Source of the DNA: Corynebacterium aurimucosum ATCC 700975
Lineage (GTDB): Bacteria > Actinomycetota > Actinomycetes > Mycobacteriales > Mycobacteriaceae
Direction: 5' to 3'
DNA: 64,000 nt
Assembly (NCBI RefSeq): GCF_000022905.1
Contig: NC_012590.1
Coordinates: forward strand, 310,001-374,000
Shown piece after piece: positions 20,004 to 28,530 of the stretch (position 1 is the first letter of the stretch; each line of letters starts with the position of its first letter). The notes under the pieces were generated by a model. It did no database searches. It had not been told where the DNA came from and was given only the letters and a program-made list of their open reading frames with translations. Both the position numbers and the translations under genes were made by a program.

Positions 20004-20203
20004 AAGTTCCCGCCGTTCTGGTAGCCCTGTGGCATATGTTGTCACACGGGCTTGATGGGGAACAGCGGTGCGAAAGAGGAAAAAATTAGCTCTTGGGTCG
20101 CATTAGTCACACGTTTCACGCTAAGCTGGCAGGAGCGCGTGCGTGATAGTCCTGTGGGAGGGGAAGCCTACAGCGCGTCACGTGCTGAAGGGTTAAATAA
20201 ACT

Positions 20204-20392
20204 ATGACGAATGAAGATAAGGGAACTTTCCTGACCATCGCCGAAGTTGCGGAGATCATGCGTGTCTCCAAGATGACGGTGTACAGGTTGGTTCATGCAG
20301 GTGACATGCCGGCCGTGCGTGTGGGACGCTCCTTCCGCGTCCACGAATCTGCCGTCAAGGAATACCTTGAGGCCTCCGTATACGGAGCCTAG
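20204..20392 (+). CDS. BldC-like MerR/excisionase-type DNA-binding protein
   Basis: 62 residues consisting of one winged helix-turn-helix: FLTIAEVAEIMRVSKMTVYRL, then VHAGDMPAVRVGRSFRVHES. This is the single-domain MerR/excisionase class that includes the developmental regulator BldC of Streptomyces; a homologue lies at the same place (Rv0500A, next to bS22) in mycobacteria. A GAAGGG lies 13 bases before ATG 20204. A strong hairpin terminator follows. No mobile-element genes are nearby, so a chromosomal regulator rather than an excisionase. Confidence 0.85.
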   Translation: MTNEDKGTFLTIAEVAEIMRVSKMTVYRLVHAGDMPAVRVGRSFRVHESAVKEYLEASVYGA

Positions 20393-20407
20393 GGTTCACC
20401 TCTTTCT

Positions 20408-20459
20408 GGCAGCGCCCACCACTGCGGACCACTCGCGGTCCGCGGCGGTGGGCGCTGCC
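20408..20459 (+). terminator. Terminator after the BldC-like gene
   Basis: Stem GGCAGCGCCCACC (20408-20420) / GGTGGGCGCTGCC (20447-20459), 13 bp perfect, with inner GCGGACC/GGTCCGC pairing, followed by CTTAGTTTTGG. Confidence 0.85.
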
Positions 20460-20466
20460 CTTAGTT

Positions 20467-20636
20467 TTGGTGCTGGGCAGGCCGCTAGGTAAGATAGTGA
20501 ACATTCGTTTCGGCACTGGTATGCCTGTGTCTCCCTGTTTCGCAGGGGCCGCCACGAGTGCACCGTGTGTGGTTTCATTTTAGGCGTTGCCGGCCGGTTT
20601 ACGTACGTACTGATACCGAAAGTGAGGAAACCTACT
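20467..20636 (+). promoter_or_regulatory. Promoter and long leader of bS22
   Basis: TTGGTG (20467-20472), 17-base spacer, TAAGAT (20490-20495). This predicts an untranslated leader of about 135 bases before the 33-codon bS22 gene, longer than the gene itself, with a GTGAGGAAA ribosome site at its end. Several short self-complementary segments are present. Confidence 0.5.
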
Positions 20637-20738
20637 ATGGGTTCTGTCATCAAGAAGCGCCGCAAGCGCATGTCCAAGAAGAAGCACCGCAAGATGCTGC
20701 GCCGCACCCGCGTTCAGCGTCGCAAGCTGGGCAAGTAA
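20637..20738 (+). CDS. Small ribosomal subunit protein bS22 (33 residues)
   Basis: Encodes [20 protein letters not shown] followed by [13 protein letters not shown], a 33-residue, extremely basic peptide that matches the actinobacterial bS22 protein (Rv0500B; AURKAIP1/COX24-like), bound to 16S rRNA in the decoding region of mycobacterial 30S subunits. It is too short for usual gene callers. GTGAGGAAA is placed seven bases before ATG 20637. Gene order BldC-like then bS22 is conserved in actinobacteria. Its own terminator follows. Confidence 0.93.
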   Translation: MGSVIKKRRKRMSKKKHRKMLRRTRVQRRKLGK

Positions 20739-20750
20739 AACTTCGCCTGC

Positions 20751-20791
20751 AACTCCCCGCATGGTCCTTTTTGGGATCGTGGCGGGGAGTT
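20751..20791 (+). terminator. Terminator after bS22
   Basis: Perfect 10-bp stem AACTCCCCGC (20751-20760) / GCGGGGAGTT (20782-20791), followed by TCTGTTATTTTTCTCC. Confidence 0.88.
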
Positions 20792-20856
20792 TCTGTTATT
20801 TTTCTCCTTCCCGTCGTTTTAGATGACCGCGCCGTCGTTTCAGACGACGAAGCCGC

Positions 20857-22077
20857 TTAGAACGGAATGTCTTCCTGAGGGGAGGCCGGGGTGCGGGGTT
20901 CCTCGGCAGCGGCCTGTGCTTCCTGAGCTTCCTGCTGGGCGCGCTCGCGGGTGGCTGAAATTTTCTGAGCCACCGTTTGTGCCCAACGCTTCGTCTTCTT
21001 CGCCAGCGGACCAGTCGGCTCCGTCATGGCCCAGGTCCCGTCTTCGTAGAGCCACACGATGTCCCCGGTGTGCGGGTCCATGATGTAGTGCGCGCGCCCA
21101 TCAGTCTTCATATTGTGGTGGTGCTGGCACAAACTGGCCAAGTTGCGCGGGTGCGTGGCGCCGCCGTCGGCGTAGTTGACGCGGTGGTCCATCTGGCATA
21201 GGTAAGCCGGCCGGTTGCATCCCGGAGCGCGGCAGGTGCCATCCCGGCCTTCCACGTATTTACGGATGAGCTCCGAGGCGATGTAGCTGCGTGATTCCGG
21301 CGGCTGCGAGGAGAGGTCGCGCGTGCGTGTGGCGGGCATGTCCTGTGACGTCCATCCATAGCCTTGGACGAAGGTGGGGGCGTTGTCGATATCGCTGGCT
21401 TGATAGGTGTGCAGAATAACGGTCACCGGCGGGGAGATACTGCCGGCGATGAGCTTCTTTAAAGCATCGGCCTGCGAGAGCCCATTCTCCTTCGCTGCCT
21501 GTTTGATGTAGCCATCCAAAATCATGCCCGTGGCGCTATCCGTATTGAGCTCTAGGATGCCGCGCTGGCCGGTATCAGTGAAGGTATATGAGTCCTTCTT
21601 TGGGGATTCGCGGAAGGAAAAAGTCTTATCGATGCTCTTGCAAATATCGCGCAGCTTGCGTCCAATCTGCGCCGGGGTAGGAAAGACCTGGTTCGGGGAG
21701 GTGGGGGTGAAGAAGGTGATCAAGGCATCGTCGATAAGCGCGAGCGTTTCCGGCGGCAACGCGCCCAGCTTTGTCAGGGTGCGGTCGATGGTGATGAGAG
21801 CCTTCATGTCCAGTAGGAATTGGCTGTCCTGTAATGCCTTGACCTGCGGGAGCTCCGTAAGGCGGTGCACGGCCAGGCAGCATTCACTCACGGTATAGTC
21901 GCCGACGCCAAGCTTGGCGACGAGCCTCTGGCACGCGACATCAAAATCCTCATCAAGGTCTGGCATGGCAGCTACCCACGAGCGGTAGTCTGCGCGGCGG
22001 GCGGCACTGCGCTCCACGGCGAGGGCGCAATCAGGATTCATATGGGAAAAGTAGGCGGTTTGGGTTGCGGTGTTCAC
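20857..22077 (-). CDS. HNH endonuclease, 13E12/DUF222 repeat family
   Basis: 406 residues. N-terminal helical DUF222-type domain (about 1-250) and C-terminal HNH nuclease: GRDGTCRAPGCNRPAYLCQM, DHRVNYADGGATHPRNLASL, CQHHHNMKTDGRAHY, with zinc-coordinating Cys pairs and catalytic DH and HH. A basic, Gln/Glu/Ala-rich tail follows. Members are numerous in mycobacteria and corynebacteria and carried as dispersed copies; activity is mostly untested. GTG 22077 (VNTATQTAYFSH) has GGGGGAC just upstream and is preferred to the ATG at 22143. Not linked here to an intron, prophage or modification gene. Confidence 0.85.
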   Translation of the reverse strand: MNTATQTAYFSHMNPDCALAVERSAARRADYRSWVAAMPDLDEDFDVACQRLVAKLGVGDYTVSECCLAVHRLTELPQVKALQDSQFLLDMKALITIDRTLTKLGALPPETLALIDDALITFFTPTSPNQVFPTPAQIGRKLRDICKSIDKTFSFRESPKKDSYTFTDTGQRGILELNTDSATGMILDGYIKQAAKENGLSQADALKKLIAGSISPPVTVILHTYQASDIDNAPTFVQGYGWTSQDMPATRTRDLSSQPPESRSYIASELIRKYVEGRDGTCRAPGCNRPAYLCQMDHRVNYADGGATHPRNLASLCQHHHNMKTDGRAHYIMDPHTGDIVWLYEDGTWAMTEPTGPLAKKTKRWAQTVAQKISATRERAQQEAQEAQAAAEEPRTPASPQEDIPF

Positions 22078-22273
22078 GGTGTCCCCCGGGTTTGACGTAT
22101 CGGTTATATGTTCTAAACGCACTATAAAACATGCTCCGGACATCTATCCTGAACAGCCAATATGTCTGTATGTTAGTTCTCCCTATTGAGCGTATATTTG
22201 ACCTCAAAGTCAGGATGGGGAATCCTATTCCTCCGCCCCACAGGAGCCCATCACGTACGTAGGATGGCGAACT

Positions 22274-22852
22274 ATGTTGCCTAGACTCCTCACCCTTGAC
22301 AGCCTGGTTATCTCACAGACCAAGTCTTTTATGCAGGATGAATTCCTGATCGCCGATGAACAAGGTGTGCCCGTCGGGACGATTCTGCAGTCGACGAGCC
22401 TGAAGGACATGTTCTTCAACTCTTCCCGCAGCCTCGAGGTTGCTTTTACCGATGAACAAGGTAATCCGCAGCAGCCGCTCATGGTGATTAAGGATCCGCC
22501 GAACTTTGTGAGGGATACCTATGAGGTGTATTTGCCGGGCGTCGAGAAGCCCATGGCGGTCGTGACCAAGAAATTCTCCCTCCTGAAGACGCGCCTGAGC
22601 TTGGAAATGGAGGGCTTCCCGGAGATTGAGATTGAAGGCGATGTGTGGGATTGGAATATCACGATTACCAGCCAGGGTCAGCCGTTGGCGGAGGTGCGCA
22701 ACGAGTGGGGAGGAGTGGGCCGGTTCCTCGCTGGGAAGAATACGTACCGCCTCAGCATCGCGCCGGGGCTTGACCCGCAACAGCATGCCGGGCTGATTGG
22801 TGCGGTCATGTGCATGGACATGCTGCGCACCAAGGCGCAGAGCAGCGACTAG
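22274..22852 (+). CDS. LURP-one-related / scramblase-like protein
   Basis: 192 residues, no export signal. Alternating strands around [55 protein letters not shown] and [20 protein letters not shown] fit the 12-stranded LURP-one/Tubby-like barrel (phospholipid scramblase-related clan). An amphipathic start is followed by [17 protein letters not shown] precedes ATG 22274. Function in bacteria is unknown. Its TAG stop overlaps the stop of the convergent phosphatase gene in a CTAG. Confidence 0.75.
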   Translation: MLPRLLTLDSLVISQTKSFMQDEFLIADEQGVPVGTILQSTSLKDMFFNSSRSLEVAFTDEQGNPQQPLMVIKDPPNFVRDTYEVYLPGVEKPMAVVTKKFSLLKTRLSLEMEGFPEIEIEGDVWDWNITITSQGQPLAEVRNEWGGVGRFLAGKNTYRLSIAPGLDPQQHAGLIGAVMCMDMLRTKAQSSD

Positions 22853-23904
22853 CGGCGCACGAAGCGCCAGCTGCCATAGGAGAAGAGCGCGGTGGCTAGC
22901 GCAGGGAGGCCGTAGGTGCGCACGGCCTTGCGCACGGAGCGGTAATCGCGGATGAGCCAGCCTTTTTCTTCTGCAATATCGCGCAGCTTGGAATCCGGAT
23001 TGATGGCCACGGGGGTTCCCACCATAGAAAGCATCGGGACATCGTTGGCGCTGTCGGAGTAGGCGGTACAGCGCTCAAGATCGAGATTCTCCAAGGTGGC
23101 CAGCGCCGCCACGGCGTGCTTCTTACCCGGCCCGTGGAGGATATCGCCTACGAGGCGGCCGGTGAAGCGGCCATCTTTGACCTCCGCCACGGTGCCGAGA
23201 GCGCCGGTGAAACCGAAACGCTGCGCCAGAATCTGCGCCAGCTGCACGGGGGTGGCGGTGACCAGCCATACCTGCTGGCCGGCATCGAGGTGCATCTGCG
23301 CCAGCTGCTTCGTGCCCGGGTAGGCCTTGCGGGCCATGGATTGGTCCACGATGCTCTCGCACAACGCCACCATTTCCTCCACCGAGCGGCCCTTGACAAA
23401 CTCGAGCGCTTGCACGCGCCCCGCGGCCACGTCGGCGGCATTCTCCGAACCGGAGACACGGAATTTCAGCTGCTTCCATGCGATGGGAAGGATCTCAGAA
23501 AGTTTGAAATAGCGGCGGCGTGCCAGCCCCAGGGCAAAGGACACAAGCGAAGAGCCCTGGACCAAGGTGTTATCCACGTCGAAGAAAGCCGCAGCGCCGA
23601 CGTCTTGGGGGATGTCCGGGTCTGGCTCGGTGATGGAGCGCGCGCCGGCGGATTCGAAGGAACCCCGAACAGAATCCACGCCAGAAGAGAAAGCTTCCAG
23701 GTCGATGCCGAAGAGGTGCTCTACCGCCGCGGCTGCCGACGCCTCACCGGCCGCCCTCTGGTGCTCTTCACCCAGCGGTGCGAAGGCCTGCTGCTCCAGG
23801 AAATTGCGCAAGTTTCCCCTGCTTGCGGTCCAATTGGCAAGGAACTCGCGGGGAGAATCGGGCATACCAGGAGGGAGCGGGAGAGGCACGCGTTCAGCTT
23901 TCAT
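22849..23904 (-). CDS. HAD-IB hydrolase, SerB1-like
   Basis: 351 residues. After about 110 unconserved N-terminal residues comes a HAD core: motif [20 protein letters not shown], a helical cap, motif [16 protein letters not shown], Lys in [12 protein letters not shown] and motif [22 protein letters not shown] members include phosphoserine phosphatase; the position between bS22 and a glutaredoxin-like gene upstream of hemA corresponds to mycobacterial SerB1 (Rv0505c). A hydrophobic C-terminal segment ([18 protein letters not shown]) may touch the membrane. True substrate is uncertain, as HAD-IB proteins with long N-termini also act on lipid phosphates. Start ATG 23904 has no clear ribosome site. 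Confidence 0.88.
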   Translation of the reverse strand: MKAERVPLPLPPGMPDSPREFLANWTASRGNLRNFLEQQAFAPLGEEHQRAAGEASAAAAVEHLFGIDLEAFSSGVDSVRGSFESAGARSITEPDPDIPQDVGAAAFFDVDNTLVQGSSLVSFALGLARRRYFKLSEILPIAWKQLKFRVSGSENAADVAAGRVQALEFVKGRSVEEMVALCESIVDQSMARKAYPGTKQLAQMHLDAGQQVWLVTATPVQLAQILAQRFGFTGALGTVAEVKDGRFTGRLVGDILHGPGKKHAVAALATLENLDLERCTAYSDSANDVPMLSMVGTPVAINPDSKLRDIAEEKGWLIRDYRSVRKAVRTYGLPALATALFSYGSWRFVRR

Positions 23905-23971
23905 AGGGTGGGAAGACTAACGTGTCCATAGTAAACCGCGAACCGTTCTACGTCCTATCGAGGAGTTCTTA

Positions 23972-24211
23972 ATGTCTCACGTCGTCGAGCTGATGGTGCG
24001 TACCACGTGCGGCTCCTGCGCGCGCGTTCTGGAGCAGATTACCCCGGTGGTTCAACAGGCTGGGGCAGAGCTTAAAGTACGCAACGTTGATGAGGACGCG
24101 GAGCTGGCCATGGAATATGGTGATCGCGTCCCCGTTGTGGTGATTGATGGCGAGGAGTTCTCCTGCTGGGAAGTGGACAACGAGGAGCTAGCGCAGGCGC
24201 TGATGGAGTAG
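23972..24211 (+). CDS. Glutaredoxin-like thioredoxin-fold protein (DUF836)
   Basis: 79 residues with a CxxC redox motif TTCGSCARVLEQI, then cis-Pro loop DRVPVVVIDGEEF. Cytosolic thiol-disulfide protein; in a mycothiol-using organism its reductant would be thioredoxin or mycothiol rather than glutathione. ATG 23972 follows CGAGGAG. It precedes hemA as in mycobacteria (Rv0508). Confidence 0.9.
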   Translation: MSHVVELMVRTTCGSCARVLEQITPVVQQAGAELKVRNVDEDAELAMEYGDRVPVVVIDGEEFSCWEVDNEELAQALME

Positions 24212-24264
24212 CTTTCCCTGGAGACTTCCGCGAGTTTCGGAAACGAGCTGAAAACTAGTAGTCT

Positions 24265-24288
24265 TTTGGATGATCTATGTCATCCAAA
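24265..24288. promoter_or_regulatory. 24-bp palindrome in the hemA promoter region
   Basis: Perfect 9-bp arms TTTGGATGA (24265-24273) and TCATCCAAA (24280-24288) separated by TCTATG. It lies 28 bases before the hemA start, where it would overlap the promoter or transcription start, the placement of a repressor operator. The regulator is unknown; heme-responsive HrrA/ChrA are candidates from relatives. Confidence 0.6.
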
Positions 24289-24316
24289 GGGATGATGCAA
24301 AACTGGAGGGTTGTGC

Positions 24317-25693
24317 ATGAGTGTGCTCGTCGTGGGCATGTCGCATCAGTCGGCGCCGGTAGCGCTGCTGGAAAAGCTGAGCATGGACGAGACCGTGCAG
24401 AATGACACCTGCCGTGCCATGGTATCGGCAGGCTCGTTGAGCGAGGCGATGATTATCTCCACCTGTAACCGCCTTGAGGTCTATACCGTCACTAACTCTT
24501 TCCACTCCGGCGTCCAGGATGTCGTGCACAACCTCGCTGAAGTCTCCGGGGTGGAGGAGGAGAAGCTGCGCTCCTATCTCTATGTGCGCTATGCCGACGC
24601 CGCCGCCGAGCACCTCATGATGGTGACCTCCGGCCTCGACTCGATGGTGGTGGGTGAGCAGCAAATCATCGGCCAGGTGCGCACCGCCTACCAGTTTGCT
24701 TCGGAGCAAGGAACCGTCGGCCCGCGCATCCACGCGCTGGCACAGTCCGCGCTGCGTACTGGCAAGCGGGTGCATTCCGAAACTGAGATCGATGAGGCGG
24801 GCTCCTCCATGGTCTCCTTTGCTTTTGATCAGGCGCTAAGCCGCATGGGCAGGGAAGATCTCGCGGGCAAGCGCGTGCTCATCTTGGGCGCAGGTGCAAT
24901 GGCCTCGCTGGCGGCAACGCACGCGGGGCGCCTGGGTGCGCACCTGATTATCGCGAACCGCACCATCGCCCGCGCGGAGCGCGTGGCGCAGCACGCTCAT
25001 GAGGCGGGCGTGTACGCAGACGTTATTGACTTCTCGGAGCGTGCCCAAGCTCTGCGCGATGTGGACGTGGCGATTTCCGCCACGGGAGCCCAGGGCTTCA
25101 CTATTACGGCTGCCGACGTCGAGCGCTATCACGTGGCCGACCGCGAACTCATGCTCGTGGATCTGTCCCTGCCGCGCGATATTGATGATGCCGTGGCAGA
25201 GGCCGAGGGAGTCGACCTGATCAATATCGAGCGTCTCAACAACTCTCTGCAGGCGGCCGATACCGATCTGGCAGCGGGTACCAGCCCACACGCGCAGGCG
25301 CGGCGCATCGTCAGTGAAGAACTCGAATCCTATGCTTCCGAGCAGCGCGTCCGCGACGTCGTCCCAGCCGTATCGGCACTGCGCAAGCGGGCGGCAAACC
25401 TGGTCCAGTGCGAGGTAGCGCGGATGGAACAGAAGCACCCCGAGCTGGACGAGCGCCAGATGGGAGATATCAATCGCGCACTCAAGCGCGTTGCGGATAA
25501 GCTGCTGCACGAGCCCACGGTTCGCGCGAAGCAGCTCGCGGCCAACTCCGGCACGGTTAGCCATGAGACCGCGTTGCAAGAGCTTTTTGGGCTCCAGCTG
25601 GAGGGCAGCGGCGTGGCGGTAGACATGGCGGAGCTGCCGGATGCCGCGCAGATGGAAGCCGCGGAAAATACTAAGGAAGAAAAGGACGCATAG
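24317..25693 (+). CDS. hemA: Glutamyl-tRNA reductase
   Basis: First committed step of tetrapyrrole synthesis by the C5 route: reduces Glu-tRNA(Glu) to glutamate-1-semialdehyde with NADPH. 458 residues; catalytic Cys in IISTCNRLEVY (near 50), SGLDSMVVGEQQIIGQVR, NADPH-binding VLILGAGAMASLAATHAGR, and a helical dimerisation domain (about 310-420) with a charged tail. ATG 24317 is six bases after CTGGAGGG and gives MSVLVVGMSHQSAP; a TTG six bases earlier is less likely. It ends directly before the hemC ATG, so the genes are an operon. Its product passes to HemL, encoded 23 kb downstream. Confidence 0.97.
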   Translation: MSVLVVGMSHQSAPVALLEKLSMDETVQNDTCRAMVSAGSLSEAMIISTCNRLEVYTVTNSFHSGVQDVVHNLAEVSGVEEEKLRSYLYVRYADAAAEHLMMVTSGLDSMVVGEQQIIGQVRTAYQFASEQGTVGPRIHALAQSALRTGKRVHSETEIDEAGSSMVSFAFDQALSRMGREDLAGKRVLILGAGAMASLAATHAGRLGAHLIIANRTIARAERVAQHAHEAGVYADVIDFSERAQALRDVDVAISATGAQGFTITAADVERYHVADRELMLVDLSLPRDIDDAVAEAEGVDLINIERLNNSLQAADTDLAAGTSPHAQARRIVSEELESYASEQRVRDVVPAVSALRKRAANLVQCEVARMEQKHPELDERQMGDINRALKRVADKLLHEPTVRAKQLAANSGTVSHETALQELFGLQLEGSGVAVDMAELPDAAQMEAAENTKEEKDA

Positions 25694-26584
25694 ATGTTGA
25701 AGATCGGTACCCGAGGATCCCTCCTGGCCACTACTCAGTCCGGCCACGTGCAGGAGTGGTTGCAGCAGAAAGGCTATGAGGCCGAGCTGCACATCGTTAC
25801 CACGCAGGGTGACGTCAACATGGCTCCCGTGGAGCGCATCGGTGTGGGTGTGTTTACGCAGGCCCTGCGTGAGGCTGTCGACCGCGGCGAGTGTGAGATC
25901 GCAGTGCACTCCTTCAAGGACCTGCCCACGGCTGCCGACGAGCGTTTCGACCTCGTGGTGCCGCAGCGCCAGGACGTCCGTGAGGCGCTCATCGCCCGCG
26001 ATGGTCTGACCCTCAAGGAGCTGCCGGAGGGCGCGCGCGTGGGCACCTCCGCGCCGCGCCGCATCAGCCAGCTGCGCGCTATGCGTCCGGACCTGGATAT
26101 TCGTCCGCTGCGCGGCAATATCGATACCCGCATGGGTAAGGTCACCAGCGGCGAGCTCGACGCCGTCCTCCTGGCCTACGCTGGCCTCGTGCGCGCAGGC
26201 TATGCTGAGCGCGCCACCGAGGTCTTCGATCCGGAGGTCTTCATGCCCGCGCCTGCGCAGGGCGCGTTGGCTATCGAGGCAGTGAAGGGAACTGAGGCAG
26301 CGAAGGCCATTGCCTTGCTTGCCGACGGCCCCGCCACCGCCGCCACCCGCGCCGAGCGCACCGTGCTCTCCCAGCTGGAGGCTGGTTGCACTGCGCCGGT
26401 CGCCGCTACCTCTCACTGGGAAGGGGAGCAGCTGGTCGTTCGCGGCGGTGTCTTTGCCCTCGACGGTTCCCGTCAGCTCATCGCTCAGGCCCAGGGTGCG
26501 GCAAGCGAGGCAGAAGAATTGGGACGTGCGGTCTCCAAGGAGCTCTTCGCTCAGGGAGCTGCGGACGTGCTGGCAGCGGAATAA
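25694..26584 (+). CDS. hemC: Porphobilinogen deaminase (hydroxymethylbilane synthase)
   Basis: Condenses four porphobilinogens into hydroxymethylbilane on a dipyrromethane cofactor attached to a cysteine. 296 residues: [17 protein letters not shown], catalytic Asp in [45 protein letters not shown], and cofactor Cys in [11 protein letters not shown] (near 231). ATG starts immediately after the hemA stop codon (TAGATG), indicating translational coupling. A terminator-like hairpin follows before hemD. Confidence 0.97.
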   Translation: MLKIGTRGSLLATTQSGHVQEWLQQKGYEAELHIVTTQGDVNMAPVERIGVGVFTQALREAVDRGECEIAVHSFKDLPTAADERFDLVVPQRQDVREALIARDGLTLKELPEGARVGTSAPRRISQLRAMRPDLDIRPLRGNIDTRMGKVTSGELDAVLLAYAGLVRAGYAERATEVFDPEVFMPAPAQGALAIEAVKGTEAAKAIALLADGPATAATRAERTVLSQLEAGCTAPVAATSHWEGEQLVVRGGVFALDGSRQLIAQAQGAASEAEELGRAVSKELFAQGAADVLAAE

Positions 26585-26660
26585 CCGCACGTAATTTTTG
26601 CTTTGGGGCCTTTTCCTTTAGTGTGTATCTAGCACACGATCATTGAGAGCAATGATTTAG

Positions 26661-26686
26661 GCCCCCTTAACTCGCGAGTGAGGGGC
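26661..26686 (+). terminator. Terminator-like hairpin between hemC and hemD
   Basis: GCCCC (26661-26665) pairs with GGGGC (26682-26686) around an inner ACTCGCGAGT palindrome, followed by TTTCTTGT. Upstream, GATCATTGAGAGCAATGAT forms another small stem. It may attenuate read-through into hemD. Confidence 0.5.
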
Positions 26687-26762
26687 TTTCTTGTCTCCAC
26701 TCCCGCGCCTGCCACGCTTCGGCGCCGGGGCACTCGGAACCCACAAACTAGAAAAGAACCTT

Positions 26763-28445
26763 ATGAGCAATGCCGTGCCGGATACCCAGCCTGAGCTGGG
26801 TAAGTCTGATCTGGGCAAAGTCGTTTTCGTCGGCGCTGGCCCAGGCAATCCCGACCTGCTGACCGTTCGTGCCCGCGAGGTTCTGGAGACGACCGCCAAC
26901 GTTGTGACCGACGCCGCCGTTTCACAAGGCGTGCGTGACATGGTGGCGCAGCAGGTGCCGGTTCCGCAGGAGCTACTCGACGCCGCCGAGGAAGAGTACG
27001 AGCGCATCTGCGCTGCCGCGAAGGAGGCGGGTGCGCGCCGCAAGCCGCCGCGCCCAGCCCCGCCGACGGCGGCGGTGTTTGAGGAGGTCGAGGGGGACGT
27101 CGTCAAGCAACTGCGTGCAGCGCTCGAGCGCGCCGAGGGGCACGACGTGATCCGTCTGGTCACCGGAAATCCTCTCAACCGCGAGTCCATCAAGGCGGAG
27201 ATTACCGCCGTGGCCAGCGCGGGCATGGAGTTCCAGGTGGTCCCGGGCATGTCCCTGCCCTCGACGGTTCCATCGTTTGCGGGCATCGCGCTGGGTGCCA
27301 CGTACACCGAGGCTGATATTACGGAGGGCGCGGATTGGGACGCGCTGGCCTCGGCGACGCAGCCGCTGGTCCTGCAGGCCACGGCAGATGACCTGCCGGT
27401 GATCTCCGCCGAGCTGGTGGAGCGCGGAATGCCCGCGGAGACCGAAGCTTATGTCACCGTTCACGGCACCACACGCCTGCAGCGCACGCACGAGACCACG
27501 CTGGGAACGCTGGGCAAGCTTGACGCTGAGCTGCCGGGCGAGCTCGTGGTCACACTCGGCCGCAGCTTTGATGATCGTTCGAAGTACTCCTGGTGGGAGA
27601 ACCGTTCGCTCTATGGCTGGCGCGTGCTGGTTCCGCGCACGAAGGAGCAGGCCGCGGCTATGAGCGCCCGTCTGGCTAGCCACGGCGCTATCCCGCAGTC
27701 GGTGCCCACCATCTCCGTGGAACCGCCACGCAATCCGGCGCAGATGGATCGCGCCATCAAGGGCATCGTCGAAGGCCGCTACAAATGGGTCGTGTTCACC
27801 TCCGTCAATGCGGTGAGTGCGGTGTGGAAGAAGATTGCGGAACTCGGCCTCGATGCCCGCGACTTCGCCGGCGTGCACCTAGCCGCGGTGGGGCAGAAGA
27901 CTGCCGATGCGATTCGCGCCAAAGGCATGGTCCCGGAGCTTTTGCCGCCGGCGACGAAGCAGAACGCCGAGGGCCTCGTGGAGGTCTTCCCGAACTACGT
28001 TGAGGATATTGACGCGGTGGGGCGTGTGCTGCTGCCGCGTGCCGATATCGCCGGCGAGGCGCTGGTGACTGGCCTGCTGGATTTGGGCTGGGAAGTCGAT
28101 GATGTCGTGGCCTACCGCACGGTGCGCGCGGCCCCGCCGGCGGCGGAGATCCGTGACATGATCAAGACCGGCGGTTTCGACGCCGTTGCCTTTACCTCGC
28201 CGTCGACGGTGCGCAACCTCGTCGGCATTGCGGGCAAGCCGCATGCCCGCACCATCATCGCCTGCATTGGCCCCTCCACCAAGGCGGCGGCTGAGGAGGT
28301 GGGCCTGCGCGTGGACGTGGTCCCGGAGGTCGCGGATGTGCCGATGCTTGTCGACGCCCTCGCTGAGCACGTTGCGGCCCTGCGTGCTGCCGGCAACCTG
28401 CCAGCTCCGCGCAAGAAGCGCCGCTCGCGCAAGAAGACGGCGTAG
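26763..28445 (+). CDS. hemD: Uroporphyrinogen-III synthase fused to a degenerate uroporphyrinogen methyltransferase domain
   Basis: 560 residues. C-terminal half (about 275-540) is HemD, which cyclises hydroxymethylbilane with D-ring inversion: YGWRVLVPRTKEQAAAMSAR, KWVVFTSVNAVSAVWKKI, VAFTSPSTVRNLVGI, IACIGPSTKAAAEEVGLRVD. N-terminal half resembles SUMT/CobA (VVFVGAGPGNPDLLTVRARE), but the SAM loop normally GGDPFVFGRGGEE is VTGNPLNRESIKAE and a Pro/Arg-rich insert (ARRKPPRPAPPTAA) lies where a catalytic region is expected, so methyltransferase activity is doubtful. The tail is highly basic (RKKRRSRKK). ATG 26763 is chosen over an upstream in-frame start at 26691, which lies on the terminator-like hairpin. 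Confidence 0.93.
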   Translation: MSNAVPDTQPELGKSDLGKVVFVGAGPGNPDLLTVRAREVLETTANVVTDAAVSQGVRDMVAQQVPVPQELLDAAEEEYERICAAAKEAGARRKPPRPAPPTAAVFEEVEGDVVKQLRAALERAEGHDVIRLVTGNPLNRESIKAEITAVASAGMEFQVVPGMSLPSTVPSFAGIALGATYTEADITEGADWDALASATQPLVLQATADDLPVISAELVERGMPAETEAYVTVHGTTRLQRTHETTLGTLGKLDAELPGELVVTLGRSFDDRSKYSWWENRSLYGWRVLVPRTKEQAAAMSARLASHGAIPQSVPTISVEPPRNPAQMDRAIKGIVEGRYKWVVFTSVNAVSAVWKKIAELGLDARDFAGVHLAAVGQKTADAIRAKGMVPELLPPATKQNAEGLVEVFPNYVEDIDAVGRVLLPRADIAGEALVTGLLDLGWEVDDVVAYRTVRAAPPAAEIRDMIKTGGFDAVAFTSPSTVRNLVGIAGKPHARTIIACIGPSTKAAAEEVGLRVDVVPEVADVPMLVDALAEHVAALRAAGNLPAPRKKRRSRKKTA

Positions 28446-28530
28446 ACCGCTTCCGGGCGGGCAGGTGAGGGGCGACTAGAGTCGGGAAGGTAGTTCAATT
28501 TTCTCGTAGCTCAAAGGAGAGTTTTTACTC

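Noticed and set aside
24241..24310. DtxR iron box upstream of hemA
   Set aside because: The palindrome present does not match the TTAGGTTAGSCTAACCTAA type consensus.
24311..24316. TTG start for hemA
   Set aside because: ATG 24317 has better spacing to CTGGAGGG and gives the family N-terminus.
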